64,000 bases of DNA from assembly GCA_963726715.1 (NCBI GenBank), contig CAVSDF010000010.1, forward strand, positions 248,001 through 312,000. Direction: 5' to 3'. The position numbers and the translations under genes are program-made. This stretch comes from CAVSDF01 sp963726715. Lineage in GTDB: Bacteria > Bacteroidota > Rhodothermia > Rhodothermales > BA12. Numbering within the stretch: the first letter of the stretch is position 1; each line of letters opens with the position of its first letter. Of the stretch, positions 38,704 to 47,753 are shown in pieces. The notes beneath the pieces are model-generated. The model was given only the letters and a program-made list of their open reading frames with translations. It had not been told where the DNA came from and did not search any database.

Positions 38704-41012
38704 TGCGGGCGGGGCGCGTCGGGGACGGATGGCGTGTCCTGATGTGGGTGGCGGTCGTGGCGCTGTGCCCGGCCCTCGTGCCCGTGCAGACGGCGCGCGC
38801 GCAGGCGACCGGACAGGTGCGCGGGCGCGTCGTCGAGGCCGGACGGGGCGACGCCGTCGCGGGCGCGACGGTCGCGGCGGTGCGGCTCGGCGATGCGGGC
38901 GATGCCGCGCGGCGGGCGACGACGGGCGACGAGGGCTTCTTCCTGCTCCTCGACCTGCCTTCCGGGCGCTACGCGATCACCACGACCGCGCCCGGCTTCG
39001 CGCCCGCTGCCGACACCGTCGAGATCGGCGACGGTCAGCGGCGCGTCGTGGGGATCGAACTTCGGGCGCTCGCGCTCGGCGAGGTGCTCGTCGAGCGGGC
39101 GGCCCCGGCGGGCGCGGGCGCGCGGCGCATCGACGGGGCCGATCTCGCGGCGCTGCCCGGACTCACGCCCGGCGGCGATGCGGGCGAGGCGCTCGCGGCG
39201 CTCCCGTCGGTCGTGACGTTCGAGGACGGCGGGGCGCTCTTCGTGCGCGGCGGCGAGGCGACGCACGTGCTCTACCGCGTCGAGGGCATCCCCGTCTACC
39301 AGCCCGTCCACAGCCTCGGCCCGCTCCTCGCCGTCCCCACCGACGCCGTCGCCTACGTCGATCTCCTCCCCGGCGCCCTTCCCGAGCGCCTCGGCGGACG
39401 GGCGGGCGCGGCGGTCGAGGTCGGCCTGCGCGGCGGCGACCGCGAGCACGTCGTCGCGCGGGCACGCGGCGGCGTTGGCCCCGGCGCGGGCATCGCGGGC
39501 GTCCACATCGAGCTTCCGGTGCTTCCCGGACAGGCGAGCCTGACGATCTCGGGACGTGGACAGGCGTTCGGACGGGCGCGCGTCGGCATTCCATCGACCG
39601 GCTCGAACGACGCCCCATCGCCCCCCGGCGCCACGCCGATCCCCACGGGCGAGCGGCGGTTCGACTTCGCCGACGGCCTCGTGCGCTTCCACGCCTTCGC
39701 CTCGCCCCTCGCCACCGTCTCCGCGCTCGCCCTCGCCTCGCGCGACGCCGTCGAGGCGCCGACGACCGACGGGCGCCGCCTGCGCCTCGTCACCGAAAAC
39801 GCCGCCGCCGGGGCCACGCTCGCGTATCTGCCGGAGCAGTTCCCGATCCAGACCGAGGTCCGCGCCTACGCCAACCGCCTCCGAACGACGAGCGAGCGCC
39901 CGCGCGCGCGGGGCCAGACCGAGACGCGCACCGCCGACGTCGACGGCTACGGCGGCGAGATCGCCATCGCCTACCTGCTCGGGCCGCAGCGCGTGACGCT
40001 CGGCCTCTTCGCCACCTCGCAGCGCTTCGCCTCGCGCGGCGTCGGGATGGATGCGGCCATCGGGCAGCCGAAGACCGAGGAGTTCGTGACCGAGGGCGGC
40101 GCGTGGCTCGGGGCGACGGTCGATGCGGCCGGGACGCCGCTCGCGCGGCTCGGACGCGTCGAACCCGGCGTGCGCGTCCACGCCTTTCCGTCGCGCGCGC
40201 GCATCTCGATCGAGCCGCGCCTTCGGTGGACGGTCCCGGCCGGGCGCGGCGGGACGGTCTACGCCGCCGCGGGCGTGCAGGAGCAGGAGATCGGCGGCGC
40301 CCTCCTCAGCCCCGGCGCCGCCGACGCCTTCGTCGCGTTCGTGCCGACGCCCGAGGGCCGTCCGCCCGTGCGCGCCCGCCACGCCGAGGTCGGCGCGCGG
40401 CAGCGCCTCGCGCGCGGCGTCACCGCCGACGTCGCCGTCTGGGCGCGGCGCACCGACCACCTCGACACCGACGGTCGCACGCAGGCGCGCGGCGCGGGCG
40501 CCGAAGCGACGCTCGACGCCCGCGGCCTCGCCCTCGCCGGACGTCCGCTCGCCCTGCGCCTCTCCGCCGCCGCTGCGCGCGTCCGCTACCGCGCGGCGGA
40601 TGGCGCCGAGACCGCCCCGCCCTTCGACCGTCCGCTCGCCGCCGACGCCCTCGCGCGCCTCGCCCTCACCGGCGGCCTGACCCTCGATGTCGGCATCCGC
40701 GCGGGCAGCGGCACACCCGTCGCCCGCGTCGCCGGATACGCCGACGACCTCGACGGCCCGCCCTTCGACGTGACCGCTCCGGCGCGCCCGGTCGTCCTCT
40801 CGAGCGGCACCGCGCGCCTGCCCGTCAGCGCCCGCGCCGACGCTGCGCTGACCTACCGCGTCCGCCGCGGCAACGCGAGCGCCGACGCCAGCATCGGCGT
40901 CCGCAACGCCACCGGGCGCCGCAACATCGCCTACATCGACGCCCTCACCCAGACCCGCGTCGACGCGCCGGGGCGTGCGCTGACGGTCGGGTTGTCGGTC
41001 GGGTGGCGGTGA
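38703..41012 (+). CDS. TonB-dependent receptor with carboxypeptidase-regulatory N-domain
   Basis: The protein is 769 residues from ATG 38703. Signal peptide to about residue 34 (PVQTARAQ). A CarboxypepD_reg-like domain covers about 37-115 (GQVRGRVVEAGRGDAVAGAT; FFLLLDLPSGRYAITTTAPG). The plug follows (LAALPSVVTFEDGGALFVRG; GIPVYQPVHSLGPLLAVPTD; AVAYVDLLPGALPERLGGRA), then a barrel ending RALTVGLSVGWR. It is shorter than the SusC-like receptor at 19399. It imports an unknown ligand, possibly a small one. It is coupled to the preceding small lipoprotein gene. The gap after it holds a palindromic element. Confidence 0.88.
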   Translation: MRAGRVGDGWRVLMWVAVVALCPALVPVQTARAQATGQVRGRVVEAGRGDAVAGATVAAVRLGDAGDAARRATTGDEGFFLLLDLPSGRYAITTTAPGFAPAADTVEIGDGQRRVVGIELRALALGEVLVERAAPAGAGARRIDGADLAALPGLTPGGDAGEALAALPSVVTFEDGGALFVRGGEATHVLYRVEGIPVYQPVHSLGPLLAVPTDAVAYVDLLPGALPERLGGRAGAAVEVGLRGGDREHVVARARGGVGPGAGIAGVHIELPVLPGQASLTISGRGQAFGRARVGIPSTGSNDAPSPPGATPIPTGERRFDFADGLVRFHAFASPLATVSALALASRDAVEAPTTDGRRLRLVTENAAAGATLAYLPEQFPIQTEVRAYANRLRTTSERPRARGQTETRTADVDGYGGEIAIAYLLGPQRVTLGLFATSQRFASRGVGMDAAIGQPKTEEFVTEGGAWLGATVDAAGTPLARLGRVEPGVRVHAFPSRARISIEPRLRWTVPAGRGGTVYAAAGVQEQEIGGALLSPGAADAFVAFVPTPEGRPPVRARHAEVGARQRLARGVTADVAVWARRTDHLDTDGRTQARGAGAEATLDARGLALAGRPLALRLSAAAARVRYRAADGAETAPPFDRPLAADALARLALTGGLTLDVGIRAGSGTPVARVAGYADDLDGPPFDVTAPARPVVLSSGTARLPVSARADAALTYRVRRGNASADASIGVRNATGRRNIAYIDALTQTRVDAPGRALTVGLSVGWR

Positions 41013-41078
41013 TCGGGACGGCAGACGACGGACGACGGGGCAGCGAGTATCACGGGCGGATGCGCAGCCCCCCAGCGG

Positions 41079-41177
41079 TGTCATGGCGAGGCCCGGCACG
41101 GGCCGCTGCAATCCGGGTCGAGGGCGCCCGCGTCGATCCGGATTGCAGCGTCGGCCTTCGGCCTCCTCGCATTGACA
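41079..41177. repeat. 99-base palindromic element with TGTCATGGCGAGG ends
   Basis: The ends TGTCATGGCGAGG (41079-41091) and CCTCGCATTGACA (41165-41177) are inverted repeats with two mismatches. Inside, GCTGCAATCCGG (41105-41116) and CCGGATTGCAGC (41138-41149) pair perfectly. It lies in the convergent gap between the TonB receptor and the BFD-like gene. Similar TCATTGCGAGG palindromes with internal GCAATCCGG are widespread in bacteria; 345-428 is a relative. Confidence 0.7.
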
Positions 41178-41230
41178 GGCGGCCGGGCCGGACGCGGCGA
41201 CCGACGCCCCTGCCCCCCTCGACCAACCAC

Positions 41231-41461
41231 TCACTCCAGAACCACCTCGGTGAACACCGTTTTCCCCGTCGCCAGCATCCGGCGGACGTAGGGATGGCAG
41301 AGGCCGCAGCGCTGGCCGAACGGCGTTCCGGCCGCCTCGGCCACGTTTTGGAGGTCAGGCAGCGTGGCCGCGCCGCTCGCAACGGCGAGGCGGTTCAGGG
41401 CCGTGAAGCGGACCTGGAAGCAGACGCATCGGTCGATGCAGAGCGGCGGATGCGGCATCAT
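41231..41461 (-). CDS. [2Fe-2S] BFD-like ferredoxin
   Basis: The protein is 76 residues from the double ATG at 41461. It has CIDRCVCFQVRF at the N-terminus and RCGLCHPYVRRML at the C-terminus, giving the CxC...CxxC set that binds a [2Fe-2S] cluster in bacterioferritin-associated-ferredoxin (BFD/Fer2_BFD) domains, with FTALNRLAV between. It is soluble and cytoplasmic. The start overlaps the stop of the BtuG-like gene by four bases (ATGA), so it is the third gene of the operon behind the cobalamin riboswitch. A role in reducing imported corrinoid, or in handling iron, would fit but is not shown. Confidence 0.82.
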   Translation of the reverse strand: MMPHPPLCIDRCVCFQVRFTALNRLAVASGAATLPDLQNVAEAAGTPFGQRCGLCHPYVRRMLATGKTVFTEVVLE

Positions 41462-42561
41462 CGGGCGAATCGCAGGGCGATGTCGGTCGGGGCGATGCCG
41501 GCGGTGAAGCGCGCCGTCTCGTCGCCCGCGTCGGTGTGGACGGTGACGAGGCCCGCGCGGTCGAAGCCGGTCACGCGGCCGAGGTACAGGCGCCCGGTGG
41601 CCGCGTCGACGGCGATGGCGCCGATCGGGTCGCCGCCCGCCGGAAGCGCGACGGTGCTGTCGGCGCGGTTGGCGGCGAGGTCGTAGCGGCGCAGCGTCTT
41701 TCCAGCGGCGACGTAGAGGCTGCGGGCGCCGAGGGCGGCGTCGCGGCCGGGTCCGGCGGCGCCGAGACGCGTCGGCGCGGGCATCCGCGCACGGACGGCG
41801 AAGGTGCGCGCGTCGAGCACGACGACCTCGCCTTTGACCTCGCCGGTCACGTTGAAGGCCGCATCGTAGAGCACGCGCCCGGTGCAGACGACCCACAGGT
41901 CATTGCCTTCCGGCACGAGCGTCCGCGGTCCCGCGCAGCCGACATCGACCGTCTGCGTGACCGCGTTGGTGGCCGGGTCGATGACGCTGAGCGTCGTGCC
42001 CGCGCCGAAGCCGTTGTTCGCCACCACGACGCGCCCGGCGACGACCGCGATGCCCTCGGGGTTGCCCCCGACGACGACCGACGCCACGGCCTGCGAGGTC
42101 GCCAGATCGACGACCGTCACCGTCCCGCCCGAGAACGTCGCCGCGTCGCGGTAGAGGTTGGTGACATACAGGCGCCCGTTCGCGGCGGCCATGTAGCGCG
42201 GCGACGGCATCGGCGCGGCGGCGGTGCCGGTGATGGAGGGTTGCCGGACGAGCGTCTCGGCGTCGAACACGTCGATGCGCCCGGCGGTGTTGGCGCTCGC
42301 GTAGAGGCGCCCCTCGTGGACGAGCACGCTCTGCAGGATCGTCCCCAGCCCCGTCACGGCGGCAGGCGTCGCGTTGCCCGTCGCCGGATCGAAGGTCGAG
42401 ATCGAGCCGGTGCCGGTCGAGAAGTTGCCCTGATTCGCCACGATCACGCCGCCGACCGACGGCGCGTCGCCGCCGCTGCCGCTGTCGCAGGCCGCGAGCG
42501 CGAGGGGAAGCGCGAGAAGCGCCGAGAGCCGTCCGAGACGATGAAAGCCGGTGATGGCCAT
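41458..42561 (-). CDS. BtuG-like surface beta-propeller lipoprotein (YncE/DUF5074 type)
   Basis: The protein is 367 residues from ATG 42561. The lipoprotein signal LSALLALPLALAACDSGSGG is followed by a seven-bladed YncE-like propeller: GVIVANQGNFSTGTGSISTF, SVLVHEGRLYASANTAGRID, VTVVDLATSQAVASVVVGGN, GDPIGAIAVDAATGRLYLGR. In Bacteroides the surface lipoprotein BtuG, a propeller of this kind, captures vitamin B12 with very high affinity and feeds BtuB. Here it follows a BtuB-like receptor under a cobalamin riboswitch, so a BtuG role is the best reading. The acidic CDSGSGGDAPS after the lipid Cys may act as a surface-export signal. Binding residues were not checked. Confidence 0.82.
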   Translation of the reverse strand: MAITGFHRLGRLSALLALPLALAACDSGSGGDAPSVGGVIVANQGNFSTGTGSISTFDPATGNATPAAVTGLGTILQSVLVHEGRLYASANTAGRIDVFDAETLVRQPSITGTAAAPMPSPRYMAAANGRLYVTNLYRDAATFSGGTVTVVDLATSQAVASVVVGGNPEGIAVVAGRVVVANNGFGAGTTLSVIDPATNAVTQTVDVGCAGPRTLVPEGNDLWVVCTGRVLYDAAFNVTGEVKGEVVVLDARTFAVRARMPAPTRLGAAGPGRDAALGARSLYVAAGKTLRRYDLAANRADSTVALPAGGDPIGAIAVDAATGRLYLGRVTGFDRAGLVTVHTDAGDETARFTAGIAPTDIALRFAR

Positions 42562-42616
42562 TGGGAGAAGGAGGTTGAAGTGAATGGATGTCAATTGGAG
42601 GGGAATCGCCCCCGTC

Positions 42617-42638
42617 GAGACGCTGCATATGGCGTCTC
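42617..42638. repeat. Short inverted repeat GAGACGC...GCGTCTC
   Basis: Seven-base arms (GAGACGC/GCGTCTC) surround TGCATATG in the 101-base gap between the BtuB-like and BtuG-like genes. The arms match the core of the hairpin at 52804-52832, so it may belong to the same repeat family or be a local mRNA hairpin. Confidence 0.4.
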
Positions 42639-42662
42639 TCCCGCCCGCGCCACACGCCCAGG

Positions 42663-44636
42663 TCACCACCGCACGCGCACCGCGACCGCCAGCGCCCGCC
42701 CCGGCATCGGGTAGCCCTCGACGAGCGCATACTCGGCCCCGAGGGCATTCGCGAGCCGCACATCGACGCCCACGCGCGCATCGGGAAGTGCCCAGGCGAG
42801 TGCTGCCCCGACATCGACCGTCGCAAACGCAGGCAGCGCCGTCGACGCATCGGCGGTCGTCGTGCGGCGCCCGGTGCCGCTCGCGGCGATGTCGGCGGTG
42901 AGGCGGGCGGACCTCACGCGCGCCACGTCGGCGCGGGCGTCGCCGCGGAGGGTCCAGGCGGGGACGTACGGGAGGCGTTTGCCGTCGGTGGCGGCGTCGC
43001 CGGAGCGGTCGCGGGCGTCGAGGACGGTGGCGGCGGCGCGCAGGCGGAGAGGTCCGGTGGTGGCCGTGCCGCTCGCGTCGATGCCGACGGCGGCGGTGCG
43101 GCGGACGTTGCCGGGGCGCCAGACGCCGTCCGCGCCCGGACGCCAGACGATCTCGTCGGCCACGCGGCGCGCCCACGCGGTGAGGGCGAGCGAGGCGGTG
43201 CCGCGCGAGAGATCCGCCCCGGTGTCGGCAGTCCAGCCGCGTTCGGGACGGAGGTCGGCGCGCCCGGCGCCGCGCCAGTAGCGGTCGGAGAGCGACGGCG
43301 CCCGGAACGCCCGCCCCGCGCTCGCGCGCAGCGCCACGCCCGGCGCCGCATCGAGGCGCAGGCCCAGTCGCGGACTGACCGGCGCGTACGTCGCACCCGA
43401 CTGCGCGGCCACATCCAGACGCAGCGCCGGGGCAACCGTCCAGCGTCCACGCGCGAGGTCGGCGTAGACCCACGCCGCGCCGCTGTGCTCGACGGGCGCG
43501 TCGGTGAGCGCGGCGTTGCGGGCCGACGCGCGCGCCCCGCTGACGCCGCCGCCGAGCGTCACGCCCGCGCCGAGCGAGCGCGTGAGGCCGAGTTCGGCGC
43601 CGGTGACGAGCGGAATCGAGCGTGAGGCGGCGCCCGGACCGCGGTAGTCGAGGCGGGCGAGGTGCGCGAAGGCGGCGGCGCGCCATGCGGTGCGGCGGGC
43701 GCCGCGTCCGAGCGTGCCGGTCCGGGCGCCCCAGACGCGCGCGAGGGCGTCGCGCTGCCGGGCGCCTGCGCCAGTGGCCGTGCCTGCGGCGCCGGGCACG
43801 CCGCGGTCGGCGGCGGCGAGCCACAGGCCTGCGCGCGTGGCGCCGATGTCCGCGCGGACGAGAGCCGTGGCGCGGCGCAGGTCGGCGCCCTCGCGGCGGG
43901 CGTCGCGGGCCGGGAAGGCGGTGCGGTCGCGGTAGGCGAAGTCGCCGTCGCTCGTCGCTGCGCTCAGGGCGGCGGAGACGCTGCCGCGCCGGGTGACGCG
44001 CCCCATCGCCAGATCGGCCTCGCCGCTTCCGGCAGCGCCGACGCCTGCGCGGACATCGAGGCCCCGCGCGGCGCGGCTGTCGAGGAGGACGGCGCCCGCG
44101 ATGGCGTCGGGTCCGTGCCACGCGCTCGCGGCGCCGGAGACGGTCGTCACGCTGCCGAGGATGGCGGCGGGCACGAGCGACAGATCGACCGGGCCGATGA
44201 TGGGGTCGGTGAGGCGCAGGCCGTCGAGCAGGATCGCCGTCTGCCCGCTCGCGGCGCCGCGCAGCGAAACGGTGGCGAGGCCCGCCGGGCCGTAGCGCCG
44301 CACCGACGCACTTCCCGCGCGGTCGAGCGCGTCGGCGAGCGTCGAGACGCGGAGGTCGTCGAGGTCGCGCCGACTCAGGCGGACGATGTGCGCGGCCCGC
44401 TCGGCCGCCTCGGTCTGCGCCCGCAGCGCCGTCACGACGACGGGGGCGAGGACGAGATCGGGGCGCGTGGTGTCGGCGGGCGCGGTCTGCGCGGTCGCGG
44501 TGGGCGCGATGGCGAGCAGCGCCAGCACGGCGGCGGCCTTCGCCAGGTTCAGGCAGCAGGCGCGGGCGGCGACAGGCGCGGGGGGCTGCGGAGCAGCGGC
44601 GCGTCGGGGCGGACGCGGGGGGACGTGGGGAGGCAT
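42663..44636 (-). CDS. btuB: BtuB-like TonB-dependent cobalamin receptor
   Basis: The protein is 657 residues from ATG 44636. The signal sequence is long (core LAKAAAVLALLAIAPTATAQ). The TonB-box-like VVVTALRAQ is followed by a plug: LADALDRAGSASVRRYGPAG, ATVSLRGAASGQTAILLDGL and VTTVSGAASAWHGPDAIAGA. The barrel includes LRASAGRAFRAPSLSDRYWR, the FRAPxLxDRYW motif of the BtuB/FepA class, and ends GRALAVAVRVRW with the terminal aromatic. The cobalamin riboswitch 200 bases upstream, and the BtuG-like gene downstream, set vitamin B12 as the likely ligand. Expression should fall when adenosylcobalamin is plentiful. Confidence 0.92.
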   Translation of the reverse strand: MPPHVPPRPPRRAAAPQPPAPVAARACCLNLAKAAAVLALLAIAPTATAQTAPADTTRPDLVLAPVVVTALRAQTEAAERAAHIVRLSRRDLDDLRVSTLADALDRAGSASVRRYGPAGLATVSLRGAASGQTAILLDGLRLTDPIIGPVDLSLVPAAILGSVTTVSGAASAWHGPDAIAGAVLLDSRAARGLDVRAGVGAAGSGEADLAMGRVTRRGSVSAALSAATSDGDFAYRDRTAFPARDARREGADLRRATALVRADIGATRAGLWLAAADRGVPGAAGTATGAGARQRDALARVWGARTGTLGRGARRTAWRAAAFAHLARLDYRGPGAASRSIPLVTGAELGLTRSLGAGVTLGGGVSGARASARNAALTDAPVEHSGAAWVYADLARGRWTVAPALRLDVAAQSGATYAPVSPRLGLRLDAAPGVALRASAGRAFRAPSLSDRYWRGAGRADLRPERGWTADTGADLSRGTASLALTAWARRVADEIVWRPGADGVWRPGNVRRTAAVGIDASGTATTGPLRLRAAATVLDARDRSGDAATDGKRLPYVPAWTLRGDARADVARVRSARLTADIAASGTGRRTTTADASTALPAFATVDVGAALAWALPDARVGVDVRLANALGAEYALVEGYPMPGRALAVAVRVRW

Positions 44637-44835
44637 CGGGCGGGGGCCACGGCCTCAAACCCGGTCGTCGCCGGGCCTCTGCCGATCCGTCGCGGCGCCA
44701 CGGGGACGCGCGAGCGGTGCGGCGCGGACGTGTGCCCGCCGCCGCCACGCGCATCCGGACGCCCACGAGGGGGCCGGAGCACGTGTCTCGAAGCCCGCCG
44801 ATCCCCAGTTCCCGGAGGCGTGGCGGTGAGCAGCG

Positions 44836-45135
44836 TCGGCAGGTCTCCTGACTTGCGACCTCGCGCCCTCCGTCCCCACTCCTCATCGGAGTCTCTCCGT
44901 TGTCGGAGATCGGGGCGGCGGCGCCGGACGCAGCCTCCGCCGCACGTCTTCCCGGCAGGCGCGCCGACGCTCGGAAGGAGCATCGGACGGCCCGGCCAGT
45001 GACGCGCGGCCTCGTCGGCCACGTCCTCATCGGTCGCGCACAGTTGCGGGATCAGTTCCGGCTCACGGCCCCGTCGCAGCGATGCGGCGAGGCCCCGGAT
45101 TCCCTTTTCAGCCCACCCCTGAGAGGCGGGCACCG
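44836..45135 (-). ncRNA. Cobalamin riboswitch
   Basis: Read on the minus strand the conserved pieces appear in order: GGTGCCC, AAAAGGGAATCCGG (about 45093-45108), CTGATCCCGCAACTGTG (about 45039-45055), CACTGGCCGG (about 44992-45002), GGGAAGACG (about 44946-44955) and AAGTCAGGAGACCTGCCG (44837-44853). This is the AdoCbl-riboswitch core plus the terminal pairing stem. It lies upstream of the BtuB-like gene, with ~200 bases of leader where a translational or termination switch could sit. Long open frames over the element are non-coding. Confidence 0.95.
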
Positions 45136-45202
45136 GCGTGCGGGGCAAAGAACGCGCGCCCGGCGGAGTGCCCGGCGCGTCGGCGAAACTACGCCCCTGC
45201 CC

Positions 45203-47380
45203 TCACGGCGCGGCGTCGGCGCGCGGATTCTCCACCGTCTCGGCGAGGCGCAGCGTGACCGTGAAGGCCGTGCCCTCGCCCACCGCCGAGACGACATCGA
45301 CCGTTCCCTGCATCCGCGTTACCAGTTCCTCGACGAGCGCGAGGCCGAGGCCGACGCCCTGCTGCGTCGCGTCGTAGGCGCTCGGCGCCTGCGTGAAGCG
45401 CTCGAACAGGCGCGGGCGGAAGGCGTCGTCGATGCCCGGCCCGGTGTCGGAGATGACGATGGCGAGCGCCGGGTGCCCGTCGAGCGTCGCGGTGTCGATC
45501 CAGACGTCGATGTGGCCGTCGTCGGTGAACTTGACGGCGTTCGAGAGCAAATTGAGCAGCACCTGCCGCAGCCGCTGCACGTTGGCGAGGACGGCGACGT
45601 CGGGGACGGCGCCGACGACGAGGACCAGGTCTTTCGTGCGGGCCATCGGCTCCACCTGCCGCACCACCTCGCGCACGATGTCGGGGAGCAGCACCGGGCC
45701 GAGGCGCACGTCGAAGCGTCCGGACTCGATGAGCGCGAGGTCGAGCAGGTCGCTGACGAGGGAGATCAGGCGGTCGCCGCTCGTCTGGATGACGCCGAAG
45801 AACTCGCGCTGCGTCGGCGTGAGGGTGTCGTCGAGTTCGTCGCCGAGGAGCTGGGCGTATCCGAGCATCGCCGCGAGGGGCGTCCGCAGTTCGTGCGAGA
45901 CGGCGGAGATGAACTGTGTCTTGGCCTGATTCGCTGCCTGCGCCGCCGTCGAGGCCGCTTCGAGCTCGCGCGTGCGCACCGAGACGCGCTCGGAGAGCAC
46001 GCGCGAGAGGTCGGTCACCTCGCGGGCGTTGCGCGCGAACACGTCGGCGTAGGCGAGGGCGAGGAGCACGAGGAAGGCGAAGAACGCGTAGACGGCGACC
46101 GGCTCGGCGCCGGGCAGCAGGCCGAGCGCGAGGAGCGCGTCGCGCGCGACGGCGGCGGTGGCGAGCCACGCCCCGGCGACGACGATCCGCGCGCCGCGCC
46201 GCCCGAACACTGCTGCCGACGTCGCCACGCCCGCAAGCCCCACGAACGGCACCACCGCGAGCGCTTCGAGCGTCCGGACGAGCGGCGAGGCCGCCGCGTC
46301 GTCGACCACGATGGCCGCGACAGACCCGACGAACCCGAGCGCCCACGCGGCGACGACGGAGCCGGTGAAGACGTGCCGGAGCCAGCGCGGCGCCCGGCGG
46401 CGGGCCGTCGGTTCGTCGGCGAGGACGGGCGGGAGCAGGCGCAGACGGCGGCCCTGCCACGGCGCGCACTCGGCGGGGAAGAAGGTCCAGATGAGCACGC
46501 CGGTGCCCGCGAGCAGCAGAAACAGCGTCATCGCCAGCAGCATCGCCCGCGACGTGTCGCCCCACGCGGGCACGAGCGTCTCGGCGGCATCGCTCGACAC
46601 GAACGCGCGGAGGGCGAGCACGCCCGCGAGGAGCGTGATGGCGAAGGGCCGCAGATCGTCCGGGCGCCGCCGCCAGACGACGAGCGCGCCGATCATCAGC
46701 ATCGCGAACGCGCCGAGGGCGCCGAAGACGAGGGCGATGTGCGCCGTCTCGCCGCGCACGACCGCCTCCGACGGACCGATGCGCGGCACGCGGTACGGTC
46801 CGCTGAGCGTCTCCCCGCTCGCGCCGACGAACCACACGAGCGTCACCGCATCGCCCGGCGGGAGGGCGAAGACGTGCCGCACGCGCCACCGCTCGGGCGC
46901 GCTCCGCATCCGCGACTCGGCGAGCACATCGACGCGTCCGGATGGCTGGACGGCGTAGAGGCGGTACGGGCTCGTGATCGCGGGCAGCATCCCGCTCAGC
47001 GGGCGGCTCATCGGTTCGATTCCCTGGCCGGTTCCCTGGCCGCGCGTATCGAGGCGCAGGCGGTACCAGATGCCCTCGCTGTCGCCGGTGGCGGTGCCCG
47101 CGCCGAAGCCCTGGGCGCGGAACGAGGCGGGCATCTCGACCGCCCGCCACGCGCCGCCCGTGCCCGCGCCGACGATGTCCGGACGTTCGCTGCTCGTGCC
47201 CGGCCGCGCCTCCCAGCCGCCGTCGAGCCGCACGAGCGCCGGGCCACCGCCCACCTCGACCGCCCCATCGGCCCCAACGACCGCCGAGGCCGGGCGGCAT
47301 CCTCCGCACGCGAGGGCGACGAGCGCGAGCAGGAGCAGAAACGGGGCGCGGCGCGCGGGGCCGCGAGGCAGGGTGGACAC
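45203..47380 (-). CDS. 7TM sensor histidine kinase (7TMR-DISM type)
   Basis: The protein is 725 residues from GTG 47380. A lipoprotein-like signal (FLLLLALVALACGGC) is followed by a periplasmic beta domain of about 190 residues (GIWYRLRLDTRGQG). Seven membrane helices follow, starting HIALVFGALGAFAMLMIGAL and ending YAFFAFLVLLALAYADVF, the 7TMR-DISM layout. After a coiled coil (VRTRELEAASTAAQAANQ) comes HisKA with AVSHELRTPLAAMLGYAQLL, then the ATPase with N box LRQVLLNLLSNAVKFTDDG, G1 SDTGPGIDD and G2 GVGLGLALVEELVTRM. No receiver domain is attached and no regulator is adjacent. It may sense a small ligand or an envelope state. Confidence 0.9.
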   Translation of the reverse strand: MSTLPRGPARRAPFLLLLALVALACGGCRPASAVVGADGAVEVGGGPALVRLDGGWEARPGTSSERPDIVGAGTGGAWRAVEMPASFRAQGFGAGTATGDSEGIWYRLRLDTRGQGTGQGIEPMSRPLSGMLPAITSPYRLYAVQPSGRVDVLAESRMRSAPERWRVRHVFALPPGDAVTLVWFVGASGETLSGPYRVPRIGPSEAVVRGETAHIALVFGALGAFAMLMIGALVVWRRRPDDLRPFAITLLAGVLALRAFVSSDAAETLVPAWGDTSRAMLLAMTLFLLLAGTGVLIWTFFPAECAPWQGRRLRLLPPVLADEPTARRRAPRWLRHVFTGSVVAAWALGFVGSVAAIVVDDAAASPLVRTLEALAVVPFVGLAGVATSAAVFGRRGARIVVAGAWLATAAVARDALLALGLLPGAEPVAVYAFFAFLVLLALAYADVFARNAREVTDLSRVLSERVSVRTRELEAASTAAQAANQAKTQFISAVSHELRTPLAAMLGYAQLLGDELDDTLTPTQREFFGVIQTSGDRLISLVSDLLDLALIESGRFDVRLGPVLLPDIVREVVRQVEPMARTKDLVLVVGAVPDVAVLANVQRLRQVLLNLLSNAVKFTDDGHIDVWIDTATLDGHPALAIVISDTGPGIDDAFRPRLFERFTQAPSAYDATQQGVGLGLALVEELVTRMQGTVDVVSAVGEGTAFTVTLRLAETVENPRADAAP

Positions 47381-47753
47381 AGGTCCGGAGGCGATGGGTC
47401 CGGGAAACTACGCGGCCCGCCCCGCCACGGCGCATGCACGCGCGAGATCGCACGCGCAGCAGCGCATCCCTGTCCGGTGCGGGGACCTGGCAGGCTGCCC
47501 CCTGGCGACGAACCGCACAACCGGACAAGTCCCCGACCTGTCTGGTTTTCCCCGACGGCAACCGCCCGCATCCGTCCTTCGATCTGGACCCGGCGGATTG
47601 CCGGTGCATCGTTGCCGCGCCGTCGCCCTGCCGGGGCTGCGGTGGTGCAACCGGGCGGGTCGAGACCCGCCCCTACAAGACCGTTCGGATCCGCGTCTAG
47701 GGCTCCGATTCCGTACGACACCCCACAAACTCACCATCCCACAACTCTACACC
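47381..47753. other. Intergenic region upstream of the 7TM kinase
   Basis: This 373-base gap contains no gene. It holds the GGGCGGGTC hairpin repeat (47652-47676), a locally A/C-rich tail (47715-47750) next to the tgt stop, and presumably the kinase promoter. Confidence 0.5.
47652..47676. repeat. Hairpin repeat of the GTAGGGGC family
   Basis: GGGCGGGTC and GACCCGCCC pair around GA, followed by CTAC. The 24 bases from GGGCGGGTC to CCTAC agree with the copy at 4641-4665. It lies downstream of tgt. Confidence 0.7.

Noticed and set aside
44549..45148. A 199-codon minus-strand open frame
   Set aside because: It runs over the cobalamin riboswitch and the btuB leader; the sequence is explained by the RNA motifs.
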